From positions 744,001-808,000 of the forward strand of contig NZ_JAODWD010000002.1 in NCBI RefSeq assembly GCF_025345615.1: a stretch of 64,000 bases of DNA, in the 5' to 3' direction. The DNA comes from Mycobacterium deserti (GTDB lineage Bacteria > Actinomycetota > Actinomycetes > Mycobacteriales > Mycobacteriaceae). Under the pieces are notes generated by a model that did not search any database, was not told the origin of the DNA, and worked only from the letters and a program-made list of their open reading frames with translations. A program made the translations under genes and the position numbers. Shown here piece after piece: positions 26,733-36,297 of this stretch. Each line of letters begins with the position of its first letter. The first letter of the stretch is position 1.

Positions 26733-28847
26733 ATGGGTGCATCTGCATACATCGGTCGTGTCGGCGGTTTGGCCGTGGCGCTGGGCGTCGGGGCGGCGGT
26801 AGCAACCGGTCATGGCGTCGCGTGGGCAGACGAAACGGGGTCGACTTCGTCGACGTCTGAGTCGTCGGCGTCCACCTCAGCCGACACCGCGCCGACCGGG
26901 AGCCAACCCGCGTCATCGGCGGCGGCCACGAACAACACCGCCGCGCAGACCGCCGGTGCCGACGCCGACGCCGACGAGGTCGACGCCGACGAAGACGATG
27001 GCGACGAGAACGCCGACGAAGACGAAGACACCGACGAAGAGAACGCCGACGAAGAGAACGACGACACCGACGCGGACGCGGACACCGATGGTGGCGAAGA
27101 CCTCGGCGTCGATACCGGCGGGGACGGGGTCGTCGACACCGGCGCAGGCACGGAGCCGCCTGCCGCGCAGCCGGGCGACGACAACGCATCCTCCAACGGC
27201 GCCCCGGCACAACCGGCCGCCCCCGCGGCGCGGGCTGTGGCCGCCGCCTCCACCGGCGAGGAGGACAAGGCTGCGCAGAACCTGACCGCCGGCGACACTC
27301 AAGCCAACGCCCAGCGTATGGCGGTGGACATCACGCCTGCCGTCGAACAGACCCAGACGCTCATCACGACGACGCAGACCGCCGCTGTTCCGGTGGCACT
27401 GGCCGCCACCCAGGCGCCCGCCGCGCCGCAGAACCTGCTGCAGCGGGTCGTGGTCAACGTGTTGTCGAGCCTCGGCATCGGGCAGTTCGTCTCCAAGCTG
27501 CCCGGCGCCCCGGTGTGGTCGCCCATCGTGATGGCGCTGCTCGGTCTTGGCGCACGTCGCGAGTTCAACGAGCCTCCGATGTCCTTCGCGAGGGCGCTGG
27601 CCGCAGTGTCGACCTCCTCGGTCCTGACGTATCCGGCGACCAGTCGAACGCCTCAGTACATCAGCGCCAACACACATTTCATCGAATTCGTGACCGGTGC
27701 GGGAAACCTCAACAACACCACCACCCGCTTCGGTATCGGCGGCACCGACCTCGGCATCATGTGGGACAACGGAATCGCGGACAACCCGGCGACACCGGAC
27801 GTCAACGAACACCAGGTGCTGATCGCCTTCGGTGACACGTTCAGCAACGGCTGGCCGAATGTGCGGACCGGCGTGTGGCGGTTCAACACCCTGTTCCGCT
27901 CCGCGGACGGCACCTTGAGCAACGGGCTGTACGTGCCGAACGGTGTGCCGTACGACCACTTCAGTGGTTCGCCGATGGAGCGCCCGAACTGGTCGGACCC
28001 GATACTGCCCAGCCCCGGCCAGCCCGTTCACTCGCCCTACGCCATCGGCCCGGAAGTGACGATCATTCCGACCGCGGGCATCTCCACCCCGTACAACAAC
28101 GCCTACGGCGCCCGGCAGTACATGAGCTTCATGTCGGTCCGGTCCTGGGACACCCCGGGCCGCTGGACGACGAATTACTCGGGCATCGCCTACAGCGACG
28201 ACAACGGACAGACCTGGCGGATCGCGCCGACGAGCATCCGCACCGCGGCGGCCGGGCGGGCGACCGTGCCCTACGTGTCCGGCAACCAGAACTTCCAGCA
28301 GGGCGCGTTCGTCGCACCTCCCGCGGGTTCCCCAGAAGCCGCGGCCGGGTGGGTCTACGCGTACGGCACACCGTCCGGGCGCGCCGGCACGGTGTACTTG
28401 TCACGGGTCCAGCAGACACAGATCCTCGACGTGTCCAAGTACGAGTACTGGAACGGTTCGACCTGGGTCGCCAACACACCGTCGGCGGCCAAGCCACTAC
28501 TGCCGGGAACAACCACCAGCTTCTTCTTCTTCAAGCAGACCACCTATCCGGCCGTCAGCGAAATGTCGGTGCAGTACAACCCGTACCTCAAGAAATACGT
28601 GATGCTGTACGGCGACTCAGGCGGCAAGATCGTGATGCGCACGGCCACCTCGCCCGAGGGCACATGGTCGGCCCCGACGACGCTGGTGGGCGCCTCCAGC
28701 ATGGCCGGCAAGTACGCGCCGTACATCCACCCGTGGTCGGGCTCCGACAACGTGCCCACAGCCGAGCAGAAGTACCTCTACTGGAACCTGTCCACATGGA
28801 ACGACTACCAGGTGAGGCTCATGCGGACCGATCTGACGAAGGTGTAA
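26733..28847 (+). CDS. Exported DUF4185-domain protein with acidic linker
   Basis: A 704-residue protein. ATG 26733 is chosen because it places a signal peptide (GRVGGLAVALGVGAAVA...AWA) at the start and has GAGGGG upstream. The mature N-terminus is Ser/Thr-rich, followed by a very acidic Asp/Glu tract (about residues 75-135) and an Ala/Pro-rich linker to about 240. The C-terminal ~400 residues form a DUF4185 beta-propeller-like domain (FGIGGTDLGIMWDNG, DTFSNGWPNVRTGVWR, YSDDNGQTWRIAP, QYNPYLKKYVMLYGD). DUF4185 proteins resemble glycosidase folds and are thought to act on surface glycans. Directly followed by 28848, so probably an operon. Confidence 0.85.
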   Translation: MGASAYIGRVGGLAVALGVGAAVATGHGVAWADETGSTSSTSESSASTSADTAPTGSQPASSAAATNNTAAQTAGADADADEVDADEDDGDENADEDEDTDEENADEENDDTDADADTDGGEDLGVDTGGDGVVDTGAGTEPPAAQPGDDNASSNGAPAQPAAPAARAVAAASTGEEDKAAQNLTAGDTQANAQRMAVDITPAVEQTQTLITTTQTAAVPVALAATQAPAAPQNLLQRVVVNVLSSLGIGQFVSKLPGAPVWSPIVMALLGLGARREFNEPPMSFARALAAVSTSSVLTYPATSRTPQYISANTHFIEFVTGAGNLNNTTTRFGIGGTDLGIMWDNGIADNPATPDVNEHQVLIAFGDTFSNGWPNVRTGVWRFNTLFRSADGTLSNGLYVPNGVPYDHFSGSPMERPNWSDPILPSPGQPVHSPYAIGPEVTIIPTAGISTPYNNAYGARQYMSFMSVRSWDTPGRWTTNYSGIAYSDDNGQTWRIAPTSIRTAAAGRATVPYVSGNQNFQQGAFVAPPAGSPEAAAGWVYAYGTPSGRAGTVYLSRVQQTQILDVSKYEYWNGSTWVANTPSAAKPLLPGTTTSFFFFKQTTYPAVSEMSVQYNPYLKKYVMLYGDSGGKIVMRTATSPEGTWSAPTTLVGASSMAGKYAPYIHPWSGSDNVPTAEQKYLYWNLSTWNDYQVRLMRTDLTKV

Positions 28848-29312
28848 GTGCGCGCCATCGCGTTGGCAGCGGCGTGGCTCGCGGTGGCCGCGCCCGCTGT
28901 CGCGCACGCGGAACCCGTTGCGCCACAACCTGGTGCGCGATGTCCGGCAGTCCTTGTCGATGCGCTCACTCGGGCGTCCGATCAGTCGACCGTTCTGCGG
29001 TGCGGTGACACCGGCTGGCAGGTTGTCGACGACCCCCATCCGCACAGCGACCGATGGTTCTCCTACGGACCCGCGCTCGTCCTGCACGGCGAGGCGCAGC
29101 GCAACCGCGAGGCCGACTCCGGCGATTGGCTCGCCACCCCGCAGGACTCCGCAAGCCGGTGCACCGCCGTTCAGACCGCCATCGCCGACACCGGATCGCT
29201 GGGGCCGCCGCAGACGTCGGCCGGCGAGCCGGGGGCGCCCTTCGCGGTCGAGTTCCTGCCGCTGCTGTTCACGGTCGACCTAAGTGGGGACTGTCTCTGG
29301 GTTCGGCGGTAA
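28848..29312 (+). CDS. Small exported protein of unknown function
   Basis: 154 residues from the GTG that follows the DUF4185 stop with no gap. A signal peptide (RAIALAAAWLAVAAPAVAHA, cut before EP) leads to a mature protein with four Cys, likely two disulfides, and several Trp. No family is recognised. Tight coupling to the DUF4185 gene suggests a shared exported function. Confidence 0.7.
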   Translation: MRAIALAAAWLAVAAPAVAHAEPVAPQPGARCPAVLVDALTRASDQSTVLRCGDTGWQVVDDPHPHSDRWFSYGPALVLHGEAQRNREADSGDWLATPQDSASRCTAVQTAIADTGSLGPPQTSAGEPGAPFAVEFLPLLFTVDLSGDCLWVRR

Positions 29313-29348
29313 TGTCGGATTACCCGAACGCAGATCGAAGGCAATCCC

Positions 29349-30545
29349 ATGGACGTCGTGCTCGGCCTGTCGATGACATCCCGCGCTGTGCGCTGGGTAC
29401 TGGTCGAGGGGACGACGGGCGAGGGCGCCACCCTGAATCGCGGCGCGTTCGATCTCGACATGCCGGTGGATCCCGAGGATCTGCTCGACGTTCTGCTGGT
29501 CAGTGAGGTCGAATCACAACGTGTGCACGCCATCGGGGTCACCTGGACGAACGAGGCGCAAGACGCAGCCACTGGCATCTTGAACTCGTTGACCGCCAGA
29601 GGATTCGACAACGTCATCGCGGTATCCGAACTCGAGGCGGCCGACGTGCTCGCCGGAGGAATCGCAGGAATCGCCGAGTACGACGACGTCGCGGTGTGCA
29701 TTGTCGAACCCGACGCCGCGCTGGTCGCGGTGGTCGACTCCAGTGGCGTGACCGCCGACCGGATCGCCCGACCCCTCGACGGCGCCGATGTCGTCGAACT
29801 GCCCAGCAGCGTGCTCGCCATGCTGGAACTCGACGACTGGCGCCCCGACGCGGTGTTCGTCGTCGGCTCGGCCACTGACCTCGACGTGATCGTCTCGACT
29901 CTCGACGCGGTGACCGAGGCGCCGGTCTTCTCGGCAGCCGAGGCCGAGCTCGCGCTGGCGCGCGGCGCCGCGCTCGCCTCGGCGAACGCCGTCAACGCCC
30001 TGACGCCCGCGCGGTCGAGAATTCCGTCGAAGGTCGGTGCATTGGCGTCCGTCGTCGCCGCAGCGGTGGTGACCTTCGTCGTAGCGCTGTCCGCCGCACT
30101 GGGTCTGCAGCTCTCATCGCCGTCGTCGGAACCGCAGACCGCCGGCGCCACCGAGCCCGCGGCCGCCGCTGAGGCGGCGGCACCTGAAAAGCCCCGCCGG
30201 ATCGCGTCGATCGAGGAGGCGCGTCCGGTTGTCGCGCAGACCATCGTCGTTGCCGCGCCACCGCCGCGGCGAGTCGCACCCGAACCGGTGTACGACCCGC
30301 CCGCCTATGTGCCGCCCGCCCCGCGGTACACACCACCCGCGCCTGCCTACACACCGCCGGCTCCGGCATACACACCGCCGGCTCCGGCATACGTTCCACC
30401 ACCGGCGCCCGCCTACGTCCCGCCGCCGCAGGTGCCCAATTACGTTCCGCCGGTTCAGCAGCAGCCCCGACTCCGCGACCGGATCATCGAACGCCTCCCG
30501 ATCATCAACCGGTTCCACGAACCGGATTACCAAGCCCCGCGTTAG
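29349..30545 (+). CDS. DUF7159-like membrane protein with Pro-rich tail (paralogue)
   Basis: A 398-residue paralogue of the protein at 7251-8855. The head domain (MDVVLGLSMTSRAVRWVLVEG ... ELALARGAALASA, about 1-210) is followed by one membrane helix (about 220-245, LASVVAAAVVTFVVALSAAL) and a Pro/Ala/Tyr-rich tail of ~150 residues with YTPPAPA repeats. The head keeps the positions of actin-fold strands but not the phosphate loops (see findings). ATG 29349 with GAAGG upstream. It faces the cupin gene tail to tail. Function is unknown. Confidence 0.78.
   Translation: MDVVLGLSMTSRAVRWVLVEGTTGEGATLNRGAFDLDMPVDPEDLLDVLLVSEVESQRVHAIGVTWTNEAQDAATGILNSLTARGFDNVIAVSELEAADVLAGGIAGIAEYDDVAVCIVEPDAALVAVVDSSGVTADRIARPLDGADVVELPSSVLAMLELDDWRPDAVFVVGSATDLDVIVSTLDAVTEAPVFSAAEAELALARGAALASANAVNALTPARSRIPSKVGALASVVAAAVVTFVVALSAALGLQLSSPSSEPQTAGATEPAAAAEAAAPEKPRRIASIEEARPVVAQTIVVAAPPPRRVAPEPVYDPPAYVPPAPRYTPPAPAYTPPAPAYTPPAPAYVPPPAPAYVPPPQVPNYVPPVQQQPRLRDRIIERLPIINRFHEPDYQAPR
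30327..30389 (+). repeat. 21-bp coding repeat (YTPPAPA), three units
   Basis: Two perfect 21-bp units (30348-30368, 30369-30389) are preceded by one degenerate unit (30327-30347), all in frame, encoding the heptapeptide YTPPAPA in the exported tail. Diverged units continue downstream (YVPPPAPA). Length variation between strains is plausible. Confidence 0.75.
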
Positions 30546-30548
30546 AAC

Positions 30549-30998
30549 TCAGGGACAGGCGGCGGGTGCGTCGTCGCGAACCGGGTTCTGCGCGGGCAGC
30601 GTGTAGGTCACGGTGGCCACCGCGTCGTCGGTGCCCTGGTTGAACACGCGGTGCGGAACGCCGGTCTGTACGAAGACGGATTGGCCTGCGCTGTAAGGGA
30701 TCGCCGCGCACCCAGGCGCGGACTGCACCCAGACCGTGCCGTCGGTGACGTTCGAGTACTCGGGTCCGGAATGGGTGTGCCAGCCGCTGCTGGCGCCGGG
30801 AGCGAGTTCGACCTCCTGAATGTAGAACGCCGTCTGCTGGCCGGCGGCGACGATGGCGATCGGCGCGTCCGTCGTACCCTTCGAGATGTCGGTGCGCTCG
30901 AGGTCTCCCTCGGCCGGTGTCGCCGCCGCGGGGCCGGCGAATGCACCGGTGCCGACGATGGCCGCTGTCGCGGCCGCTGAAAGGAATCTCTTTTTCAC
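30549..30998 (-). CDS. Exported cupin-domain protein
   Basis: 149 residues with a signal peptide (KKRFLSAAATAAIVGTGAFA, cut near ATA) and a single cupin barrel. Cupin motif 1 is seen as GWHTHSGPEYSNVTDG (two His and Glu, probable metal ligands) and motif 2 around GQSVFVQTGVPHRVFN. GTG start at 30998 with GGAGGGGAG upstream. Two Cys near the C-terminal half could form a disulfide. The ligand or reaction is unknown. Confidence 0.82.
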   Translation of the reverse strand: MKKRFLSAAATAAIVGTGAFAGPAAATPAEGDLERTDISKGTTDAPIAIVAAGQQTAFYIQEVELAPGASSGWHTHSGPEYSNVTDGTVWVQSAPGCAAIPYSAGQSVFVQTGVPHRVFNQGTDDAVATVTYTLPAQNPVRDDAPAACP

Positions 30999-31017
30999 GG
31001 TCTCTCCCCTCCGGCGC

Positions 31018-32688
31018 TCAAGGTACCGGCTGATAGGGATTCTGCGGCACCTGAATCGGAATCGGCACCGGAACGAACGGAACGTTGAGGTAGGTCGTCG
31101 TCATCGGCGTGGTCATCGGAGTGGTCGTGGTGGTGGTCGGCGTGGTCGTCGTGGTTGTCGACGGTGTGGTCGTCGTGGTGGTCGTTGTCGTGGTGGTCGT
31201 TGTTGTGGTCGTGGTGGTGGTCGGCTGAGTCGTCGTGGGGGCGACCGTCGTCGTCACGGGTGGAGGCGGCGGGGGCGGCGGCTCACTGCTGAGGATCACG
31301 GTCTCGACCGGCGGGCTCGTCGGCGGCGCACTCGGCGGGCTCGTCGGCGCCGCACTGGGCGGCGGAACCGACATGGTCGTGCCTGGGACTTCGGTGACCG
31401 TGGTGCTGTCGGTCGCACTTAACAGCGCGATGGCCACGCCGCCCACCGCCACGAGCGCGATGGCGGCGGCCACTCCGAACACGAGTTGGGGCAGTCGATG
31501 CCATGCGCGCGGCGTCTCGATCGGTCCCGTCGGCGGCACGTACTGCACGGGCGGGCGCGTCGGGGTGTCGTCGTGTGCGGCATAGGGCACGGGTTCGTCG
31601 GCGCCGTTGTCGTCCTGCGACCAGGCCAGCGCGCGGAACGTCGACGACCCGGGTGCCTCGGGCTCGACGGGGACCACCGGAGCCATCCCGGTAGCGGCGT
31701 CGGCCGCCGAACCGTACGCAGCGAACAACACGGCACCCATCGCTGCGTCCAACGCCGGTTGCGGCGTCGTCACCACCGGAGCCCGGGTGTGCGCGGCGAG
31801 CCGTTCGGTGACAAACGGAATGGCGGCGCCGCCGCCCACCGCTGCAACCGCCGAGACGTTCGTCCACCCAATTGCGTTGCTGTTCAACGCATTGTCTATC
31901 GCTGATAGCAGGCCGGAGAGTGGAACCGCGATCAACTGCTCGAGTTCGCCGCGGGTCACCCGGACAGCCGACCGGAGCCCGGGCAGTTCGGCGGCCACTT
32001 CGATGACCGACTCCGTCGACAACTGCTCCTTGGCGTGTCGGCACTGCTCACGTAACCGGGTCAGCGATCCGACGGCGGCGGTGCCCGCTGGATCGACCCC
32101 GCCGGTGGCTGCGAGGCAATCGAGCAGGTGAGTGAGCAGTGCCTGATCGATCAGGTCGCCGGACAACTCCGTGTACCGGGTGGTTTCGTCGATCGGCTCG
32201 AAAAACGCGGCGGCGTTCGCCAGCGTGATACTGGTGCCGCCACCGCCGAAGTCGAGCAGTACCACGACGCCCTGCGAGGGCAGGCCCGGGTTGGCGTGCA
32301 GTGCGGTCAGCGACGCCACGGCGTCCGAGACCAGGCGCACCGGCACCCCGGCCGGCGCAAGGGCCGGGTGGTCGCGCAATGCGGTGCGCATCGCCCGGAG
32401 GTGGTTCGGTCCCCAGTGCGCGGGCACCGCGATGGCGGTGTCGGCCGACGGCTGTCCACCGGCCGACACCGTCAAGGCCGCCAGCGCGTCGGCCAGCAGC
32501 CGCTCAGCGCGATGCGCAGTTCCGTCGGCGGCCACCAACGGCACCGAGTCACCGACGCGTTCGACCAGGCCGCTGAGCACGGTGCCGTCGGCGAGGGTAT
32601 GCACCGAACGCTGAATCACAGGTTGATTGCCGACGCGCGCCGCGACCAAGTTCGTCGTCCCGATCGACAACCCCAAAGGGTCGCTCAT
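31018..32688 (-). CDS. Hsp70-like membrane protein with poly-Thr/Pro tail (Rv0312-like)
   Basis: A 556-residue protein. The N-terminal ~350 residues are an actin/Hsp70-type ATPase fold without a substrate-binding domain (LGLSIGTTNLVAARVG, VVVLLDFGGGGTSITLAN, AVAAVGGGAAIPFV). One membrane helix (about 425-450) and an exported tail with PPSAPPTSPP and a run of mostly Thr end in a Pro/Gln-rich C-terminus. Start ATG 32688. Position next to Rv0310c/Rv0309-like genes supports Rv0312 orthology. The cellular role is unknown; a cytoplasmic head sensing or driving an envelope process is inferred. Confidence 0.82.
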   Translation of the reverse strand: MSDPLGLSIGTTNLVAARVGNQPVIQRSVHTLADGTVLSGLVERVGDSVPLVAADGTAHRAERLLADALAALTVSAGGQPSADTAIAVPAHWGPNHLRAMRTALRDHPALAPAGVPVRLVSDAVASLTALHANPGLPSQGVVVLLDFGGGGTSITLANAAAFFEPIDETTRYTELSGDLIDQALLTHLLDCLAATGGVDPAGTAAVGSLTRLREQCRHAKEQLSTESVIEVAAELPGLRSAVRVTRGELEQLIAVPLSGLLSAIDNALNSNAIGWTNVSAVAAVGGGAAIPFVTERLAAHTRAPVVTTPQPALDAAMGAVLFAAYGSAADAATGMAPVVPVEPEAPGSSTFRALAWSQDDNGADEPVPYAAHDDTPTRPPVQYVPPTGPIETPRAWHRLPQLVFGVAAAIALVAVGGVAIALLSATDSTTVTEVPGTTMSVPPPSAAPTSPPSAPPTSPPVETVILSSEPPPPPPPPVTTTVAPTTTQPTTTTTTTTTTTTTTTTTTTPSTTTTTTPTTTTTTPMTTPMTTTYLNVPFVPVPIPIQVPQNPYQPVP

Positions 32689-32798
32689 ATCGGAGCACAC
32701 GATAACCGGCCAACCTGGCGAAACGGGGTAGACACTCCGTGCGAACCCCGTTCGGCCAGCACGGTTTTGAGCGGCCCCCAGTGGGTACAGCCAAGGCC

Positions 32799-34304
32799 AT
32801 GACATCTCTGTGGCTAGCAAACCGGGCCGATCGGGCGAGCGCGGCGAATCCGCTGGTCGAAGCCGACCGGTCGGTCGACGTCGTGGTGGTTGGCGCAGGT
32901 ATCACCGGGCTGATCACCGCCGTGCTGCTGGCGCGGGCCGGCAAGGACGTCCTGGTACTTGAAGCGCAGTTCATCGGGGCGGGCGCCACGGGCAACACGA
33001 CCGCGAAGATCAGCCTGCTGCAAGGCACGAAGCTGTCCAAGATCATGTCCAAGCAGGGCGAGAAGACCGCACGCCAGTACGTGGAGGGCAATCGCGAAGG
33101 CCAGGACTGGCTGGTGCGGCACTGCGAGGCGCACGGCATCGCCGTGCAACGCGAGGACGCCTACACCTACGCACAGTCCGAGAAGGGCTTGTCGTCGGCG
33201 CGCGAGGAGTACGACGCTTGCACGGCGGTCGGCCTCGCGGCCGAATGGGTCGACGACGCTGACGTTCCGTTCCCGTTCTCCGGTGGTGTGCGACTGGCCG
33301 ATCAGGCGCAGTTCGATCCCATGCCGTTGCTCGACAGTCTCATCGTCGAACTCGACGAACGTGGCGGCCGTCTCGCGCAAGGCGTTCGGGTGCAGAAGGT
33401 CTCGAACGATTCCAACGGGCTGACGTTGAATGTGCGCACTACTGAGGGCCACGAATTCGACATCGCCGCAAAGCAATGCGTGCTCGCCACGGGTATTCCG
33501 ATCCTCGATCGCGGCGGCTTCTTCGCCCGCCTGAAGCCGCAACGTTCGTATTGCATGGCGTACAAGGTGCCGGGCAATATCACGCGCGGCATGTACATCT
33601 CGACCGACTCCCCCACCCGGTCGGTCCGTTACGCACCCACTTCCGAGGGCGACCGGTTGATCGTCGGCGGCGCCGGCCACCCCGTCGGCCACGAGAAAAG
33701 CCCGTCGTCCTCGGTGTCAGAACTCGACTCGTGGGCGAAGAAGCACTACCCCGGAGCCATGCAGACGCATTACTGGTCGGCGCAGGACTACTCGCCGGTC
33801 GACGAGCTCCCGTATGTGGGGCCGATCCTCCCAGGGCATGAATCCATCTTCGTGGCAACGGGTTTCGACAAGTGGGGCATGACCAACGGACCCGCCGCCG
33901 CGCTGGCGCTGTCGAGCCGGATCCTCGGGGGCCGCATGGACTGGGCCGAGGCCTTCGCCAGCTGGAGTCCGCACGAGCTGTCCGGCATCCCCAAAGCCCT
34001 GCAGACCAACATGCAGGTCGGGTTCTATCTCGCCAGGGGGTGGGTCACGCCCGTCACCCGCACGTTCAATCGCACGCCGGAAGACGGCGGCGTGGTCAGC
34101 GGCCCGCCTTGGCACCTCGAGGGACGCGCCGTCGTCGACGGGAAAGAGCATCGGGTCTCGCCGGTGTGTCCGCACCTCGGCGGCATCGTCAATTGGAACG
34201 ACGCGGACGAGGCGTGGGAATGCCCCCTGCACGGATCGCGCTTCGCCCCCGACGGCACGCTGCTCGAGGGTCCCGCAACGCGGAACCTCACGCCGGCACA
34301 GTAG
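32799..34304 (+). CDS. FAD-dependent oxidoreductase with C-terminal Rieske [2Fe-2S] domain
   Basis: A 501-residue protein. A DAO-type FAD domain starts with VVVVGAGITGLITAVLLA and VLVLEA (about residues 28-56) and runs to about 400. A Rieske domain follows, with CPHLGG ... CPLHGSRF supplying the two Cys and two His. Such fusions are found widely in bacteria. The FAD part likely oxidises an amine or hydroxy substrate and passes electrons to the cluster, but the substrate is unknown. ATG 32799. Divergent from the Hsp70-like gene with a 110-bp shared intergenic region. Confidence 0.9.
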   Translation: MTSLWLANRADRASAANPLVEADRSVDVVVVGAGITGLITAVLLARAGKDVLVLEAQFIGAGATGNTTAKISLLQGTKLSKIMSKQGEKTARQYVEGNREGQDWLVRHCEAHGIAVQREDAYTYAQSEKGLSSAREEYDACTAVGLAAEWVDDADVPFPFSGGVRLADQAQFDPMPLLDSLIVELDERGGRLAQGVRVQKVSNDSNGLTLNVRTTEGHEFDIAAKQCVLATGIPILDRGGFFARLKPQRSYCMAYKVPGNITRGMYISTDSPTRSVRYAPTSEGDRLIVGGAGHPVGHEKSPSSSVSELDSWAKKHYPGAMQTHYWSAQDYSPVDELPYVGPILPGHESIFVATGFDKWGMTNGPAAALALSSRILGGRMDWAEAFASWSPHELSGIPKALQTNMQVGFYLARGWVTPVTRTFNRTPEDGGVVSGPPWHLEGRAVVDGKEHRVSPVCPHLGGIVNWNDADEAWECPLHGSRFAPDGTLLEGPATRNLTPAQ

Positions 34305-34338
34305 CCGCACGCCGCGCCCGTGTGCTGCAATGTCGGCC

Positions 34339-34800
34339 ATGGGTGACATCGACGAGATCCAGCAAGTCAAGTACCGGTACCTGCGGGCGCTCGACACCAA
34401 GCACTGGGACGACTTCGCCGCCACCCTCACCGACGACATCGTTGGCGACTACGGCAGCTCACTCGGTCAAGAGCATCACTTCACCGACCGCGATTCTCTG
34501 GTCGAGTTCATGCGCACGTCGATGCCCGCCAATGTGCTCACCGAACACCGAGTGACCCACCCCGAGATCGCCGTCGACGGCGACGAGGCCACAGGCATCT
34601 GGTACCTGCAGGACCGAGTGATCGTCGCCGACTTCAATTTCATGCTCTACGGCGCGGCGTTCTACGAGGACCGCTACCGGCGCACCCCCGACGGCTGGAA
34701 GATCAGCGCGACAGGCTACAAGCGGACCTACGAGGTCACGATGTCCACCGAGTCGATCACGAACTTCAAGGTCGAACCGGGCAAGGCCCTCAACATTTGA
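34339..34800 (+). CDS. SnoaL/NTF2-fold protein (Rv0310c-like)
   Basis: 153 residues from the ATG at 34339 (an ATG three codons earlier is possible). The cone-shaped NTF2 fold is visible: helix IDEIQQVKYRYLRALDTKHWDDFAATL, strand core with DGDEATGIWYLQDRVIV and DRYRRTPDGWKISATGYKRTYE. This SnoaL_4-type group includes hydratase/isomerase-like enzymes, but the residues do not define a reaction. It is convergent with the L,D-transpeptidase-like gene, with adjacent stops, as in the M. tuberculosis Rv0310c/Rv0309 pair. Confidence 0.85.
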   Translation: MGDIDEIQQVKYRYLRALDTKHWDDFAATLTDDIVGDYGSSLGQEHHFTDRDSLVEFMRTSMPANVLTEHRVTHPEIAVDGDEATGIWYLQDRVIVADFNFMLYGAAFYEDRYRRTPDGWKISATGYKRTYEVTMSTESITNFKVEPGKALNI

Positions 34801-35454
34801 CTACTTCGACAGCGCGATCACCGCGCCCGGCCGCAGCCACCGGATCAGCTTGACCATCATCGCGTCGTCGATCGCGACGCAGCCTGCCGTCGGCCCGCCG
34901 TCGGTGGTGTGCAGAAAGAACGCGCCTCCCTTACCCGGAACGCGCGCCTTGTTGACCCCCATCACGACCGCGTGCGCGTACTGCGGGATGTCGAGGTTCT
35001 CGGTGCCGTCGGACAGCGCGGTCGAGAAGGGGCACCGCGACTCCTCACACACCTGCATGGTGTTGTAGGTCGGGCTCTTCATGTCGCCGTCCCACCAATG
35101 GTTGGGACCAACCTGCACGTATTGCAGACCGCCGCCTGGATTCGGCTGCGTGCCGAAGGCGAAGTCGAGGCTGTAAACGCCCATCGGCGTCATCATCGAA
35201 CCGTCGTAGTGATCGGCCGACATCCCCTTCTCGCCGATCTTGGCGGGGATACCTGCACCGACTGCCTGCCAGCCTGCGGCCGTCCGCTCGTACACGTCGA
35301 CCTTGGCGTCCGTCTGGCCTACGCCCACAACGGAAATCACCTGCGTAGCGTTGCCGACCGACCGCGCGAACCACGGCGCGGCCTGCCCGGCGGCCACCGG
35401 TGCGGCAACCAGCCAGACCACGCCCGCACACAGCAGCGTCAGTAGGCGGCGCAC
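34801..35454 (-). CDS. Exported L,D-transpeptidase (YkuD)-like protein, Rv0309-like
   Basis: 217 residues with a signal peptide (RRLLTLLCAGVVWLVAAPVAA). The YkuD-type catalytic region is FFLHTTDGGPTAGCVAIDD, with the nucleophile Cys and upstream His. The usual S-H-G-C-x-R box reads T-A-G-C-V-A, as in the atypical Rv0309 branch. True L,D-transpeptidases cross-link peptidoglycan through 3-3 bonds in the periplasm. Activity of this branch is uncertain. Start GTG 35454. Confidence 0.83.
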   Translation of the reverse strand: MRRLLTLLCAGVVWLVAAPVAAGQAAPWFARSVGNATQVISVVGVGQTDAKVDVYERTAAGWQAVGAGIPAKIGEKGMSADHYDGSMMTPMGVYSLDFAFGTQPNPGGGLQYVQVGPNHWWDGDMKSPTYNTMQVCEESRCPFSTALSDGTENLDIPQYAHAVVMGVNKARVPGKGGAFFLHTTDGGPTAGCVAIDDAMMVKLIRWLRPGAVIALSK

Positions 35455-35463
35455 CCGCTCATG

Positions 35464-36297
35464 TTAGGGCGCGACCGTGTCGCCCTCGAGCACGCCACGC
35501 ATCCAATCGGTCCATTTCTTCTGCTCGGCGGCCGCAGTGTCGCTCGCCTGGGGCCCGTAGAAGAAGATGCTCGCCATGCCGCGCGCTTCGCCGCCCATAT
35601 CGCAACTGCCGATCACCGCAACGCCTTCGTGGGGTTCGTCCAGCCTCAGCATTATTTCGCGCATGATCGCGGTCTGATGGATGCGCTCGACGGTGCCTGC
35701 CAGACGCGGTGCACCAGAGGGGCTTTGACAGCGGTCGCCGACGTTGGCGCCGGCCAGGTTGAGCCCGGAGGTCAGCTTCGCCCAGATCTCTGCGTCGCCG
35801 CCAGGAGCGCCCGACATGGCGTGCACCGCCGCGGAGGGTCGGCCTGCGAAATGCCGGAGGTACACCCGCAGCACCTCGAAGAAGCCCGGCCAGCCGGTCT
35901 CGAAGCTCTCGAGTTCGTCGTCCCAGTCGTCTCGTTCGGTGAACAGGCTGTGCACCATCCGCACGACACAGCTGTCTCCGGAGCGGCCCGTTACGGTCAC
36001 CTCGGTACCGACGGGTGGGGCGTCACCGCTCCAGTTGTACTCCTCATAGGCGAACCGCTCCGGCGGGTTCCACACCGTCACCTTGCCGGTGGAGACGTCC
36101 TGGCCGCAGTTCGCGTCACCAAAGTCGAAAGTGATGGCGCCACCTTCGCGTTCGTCGACAGTGACGCTGGTGAACCAGGCGCTCATTCCCGGGCCGGTGG
36201 CGATGGCCTGCCACACCTGCTCGGGCGTGCCGGGCACCAGGAATTCCATCTCGACCCAGCGGCGGCCCGAGTTGTCTTTCTTCAACGGCACTTTCAC
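35464..36297 (-). CDS. SRPBCC (AHSA1-type) domain protein
   Basis: 277 residues. GTG at 36297 overlaps the stop of the ArsR-type gene (GTGA), so the two are coupled. The N-terminal half is an AHSA1/START-like domain (EMEFLVPGTPEQVWQAIATGPGMSAWF, GGAITFDFGD, NPPERFAYEEYNW), which forms a hydrophobic ligand cavity. The C-terminal ~110 residues continue as a second, weaker SRPBCC-like part. ArsR-SRPBCC pairs are common in actinobacteria; the ligand is not known. Confidence 0.82.
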   Translation of the reverse strand: MKVPLKKDNSGRRWVEMEFLVPGTPEQVWQAIATGPGMSAWFTSVTVDEREGGAITFDFGDANCGQDVSTGKVTVWNPPERFAYEEYNWSGDAPPVGTEVTVTGRSGDSCVVRMVHSLFTERDDWDDELESFETGWPGFFEVLRVYLRHFAGRPSAAVHAMSGAPGGDAEIWAKLTSGLNLAGANVGDRCQSPSGAPRLAGTVERIHQTAIMREIMLRLDEPHEGVAVIGSCDMGGEARGMASIFFYGPQASDTAAAEQKKWTDWMRGVLEGDTVAP

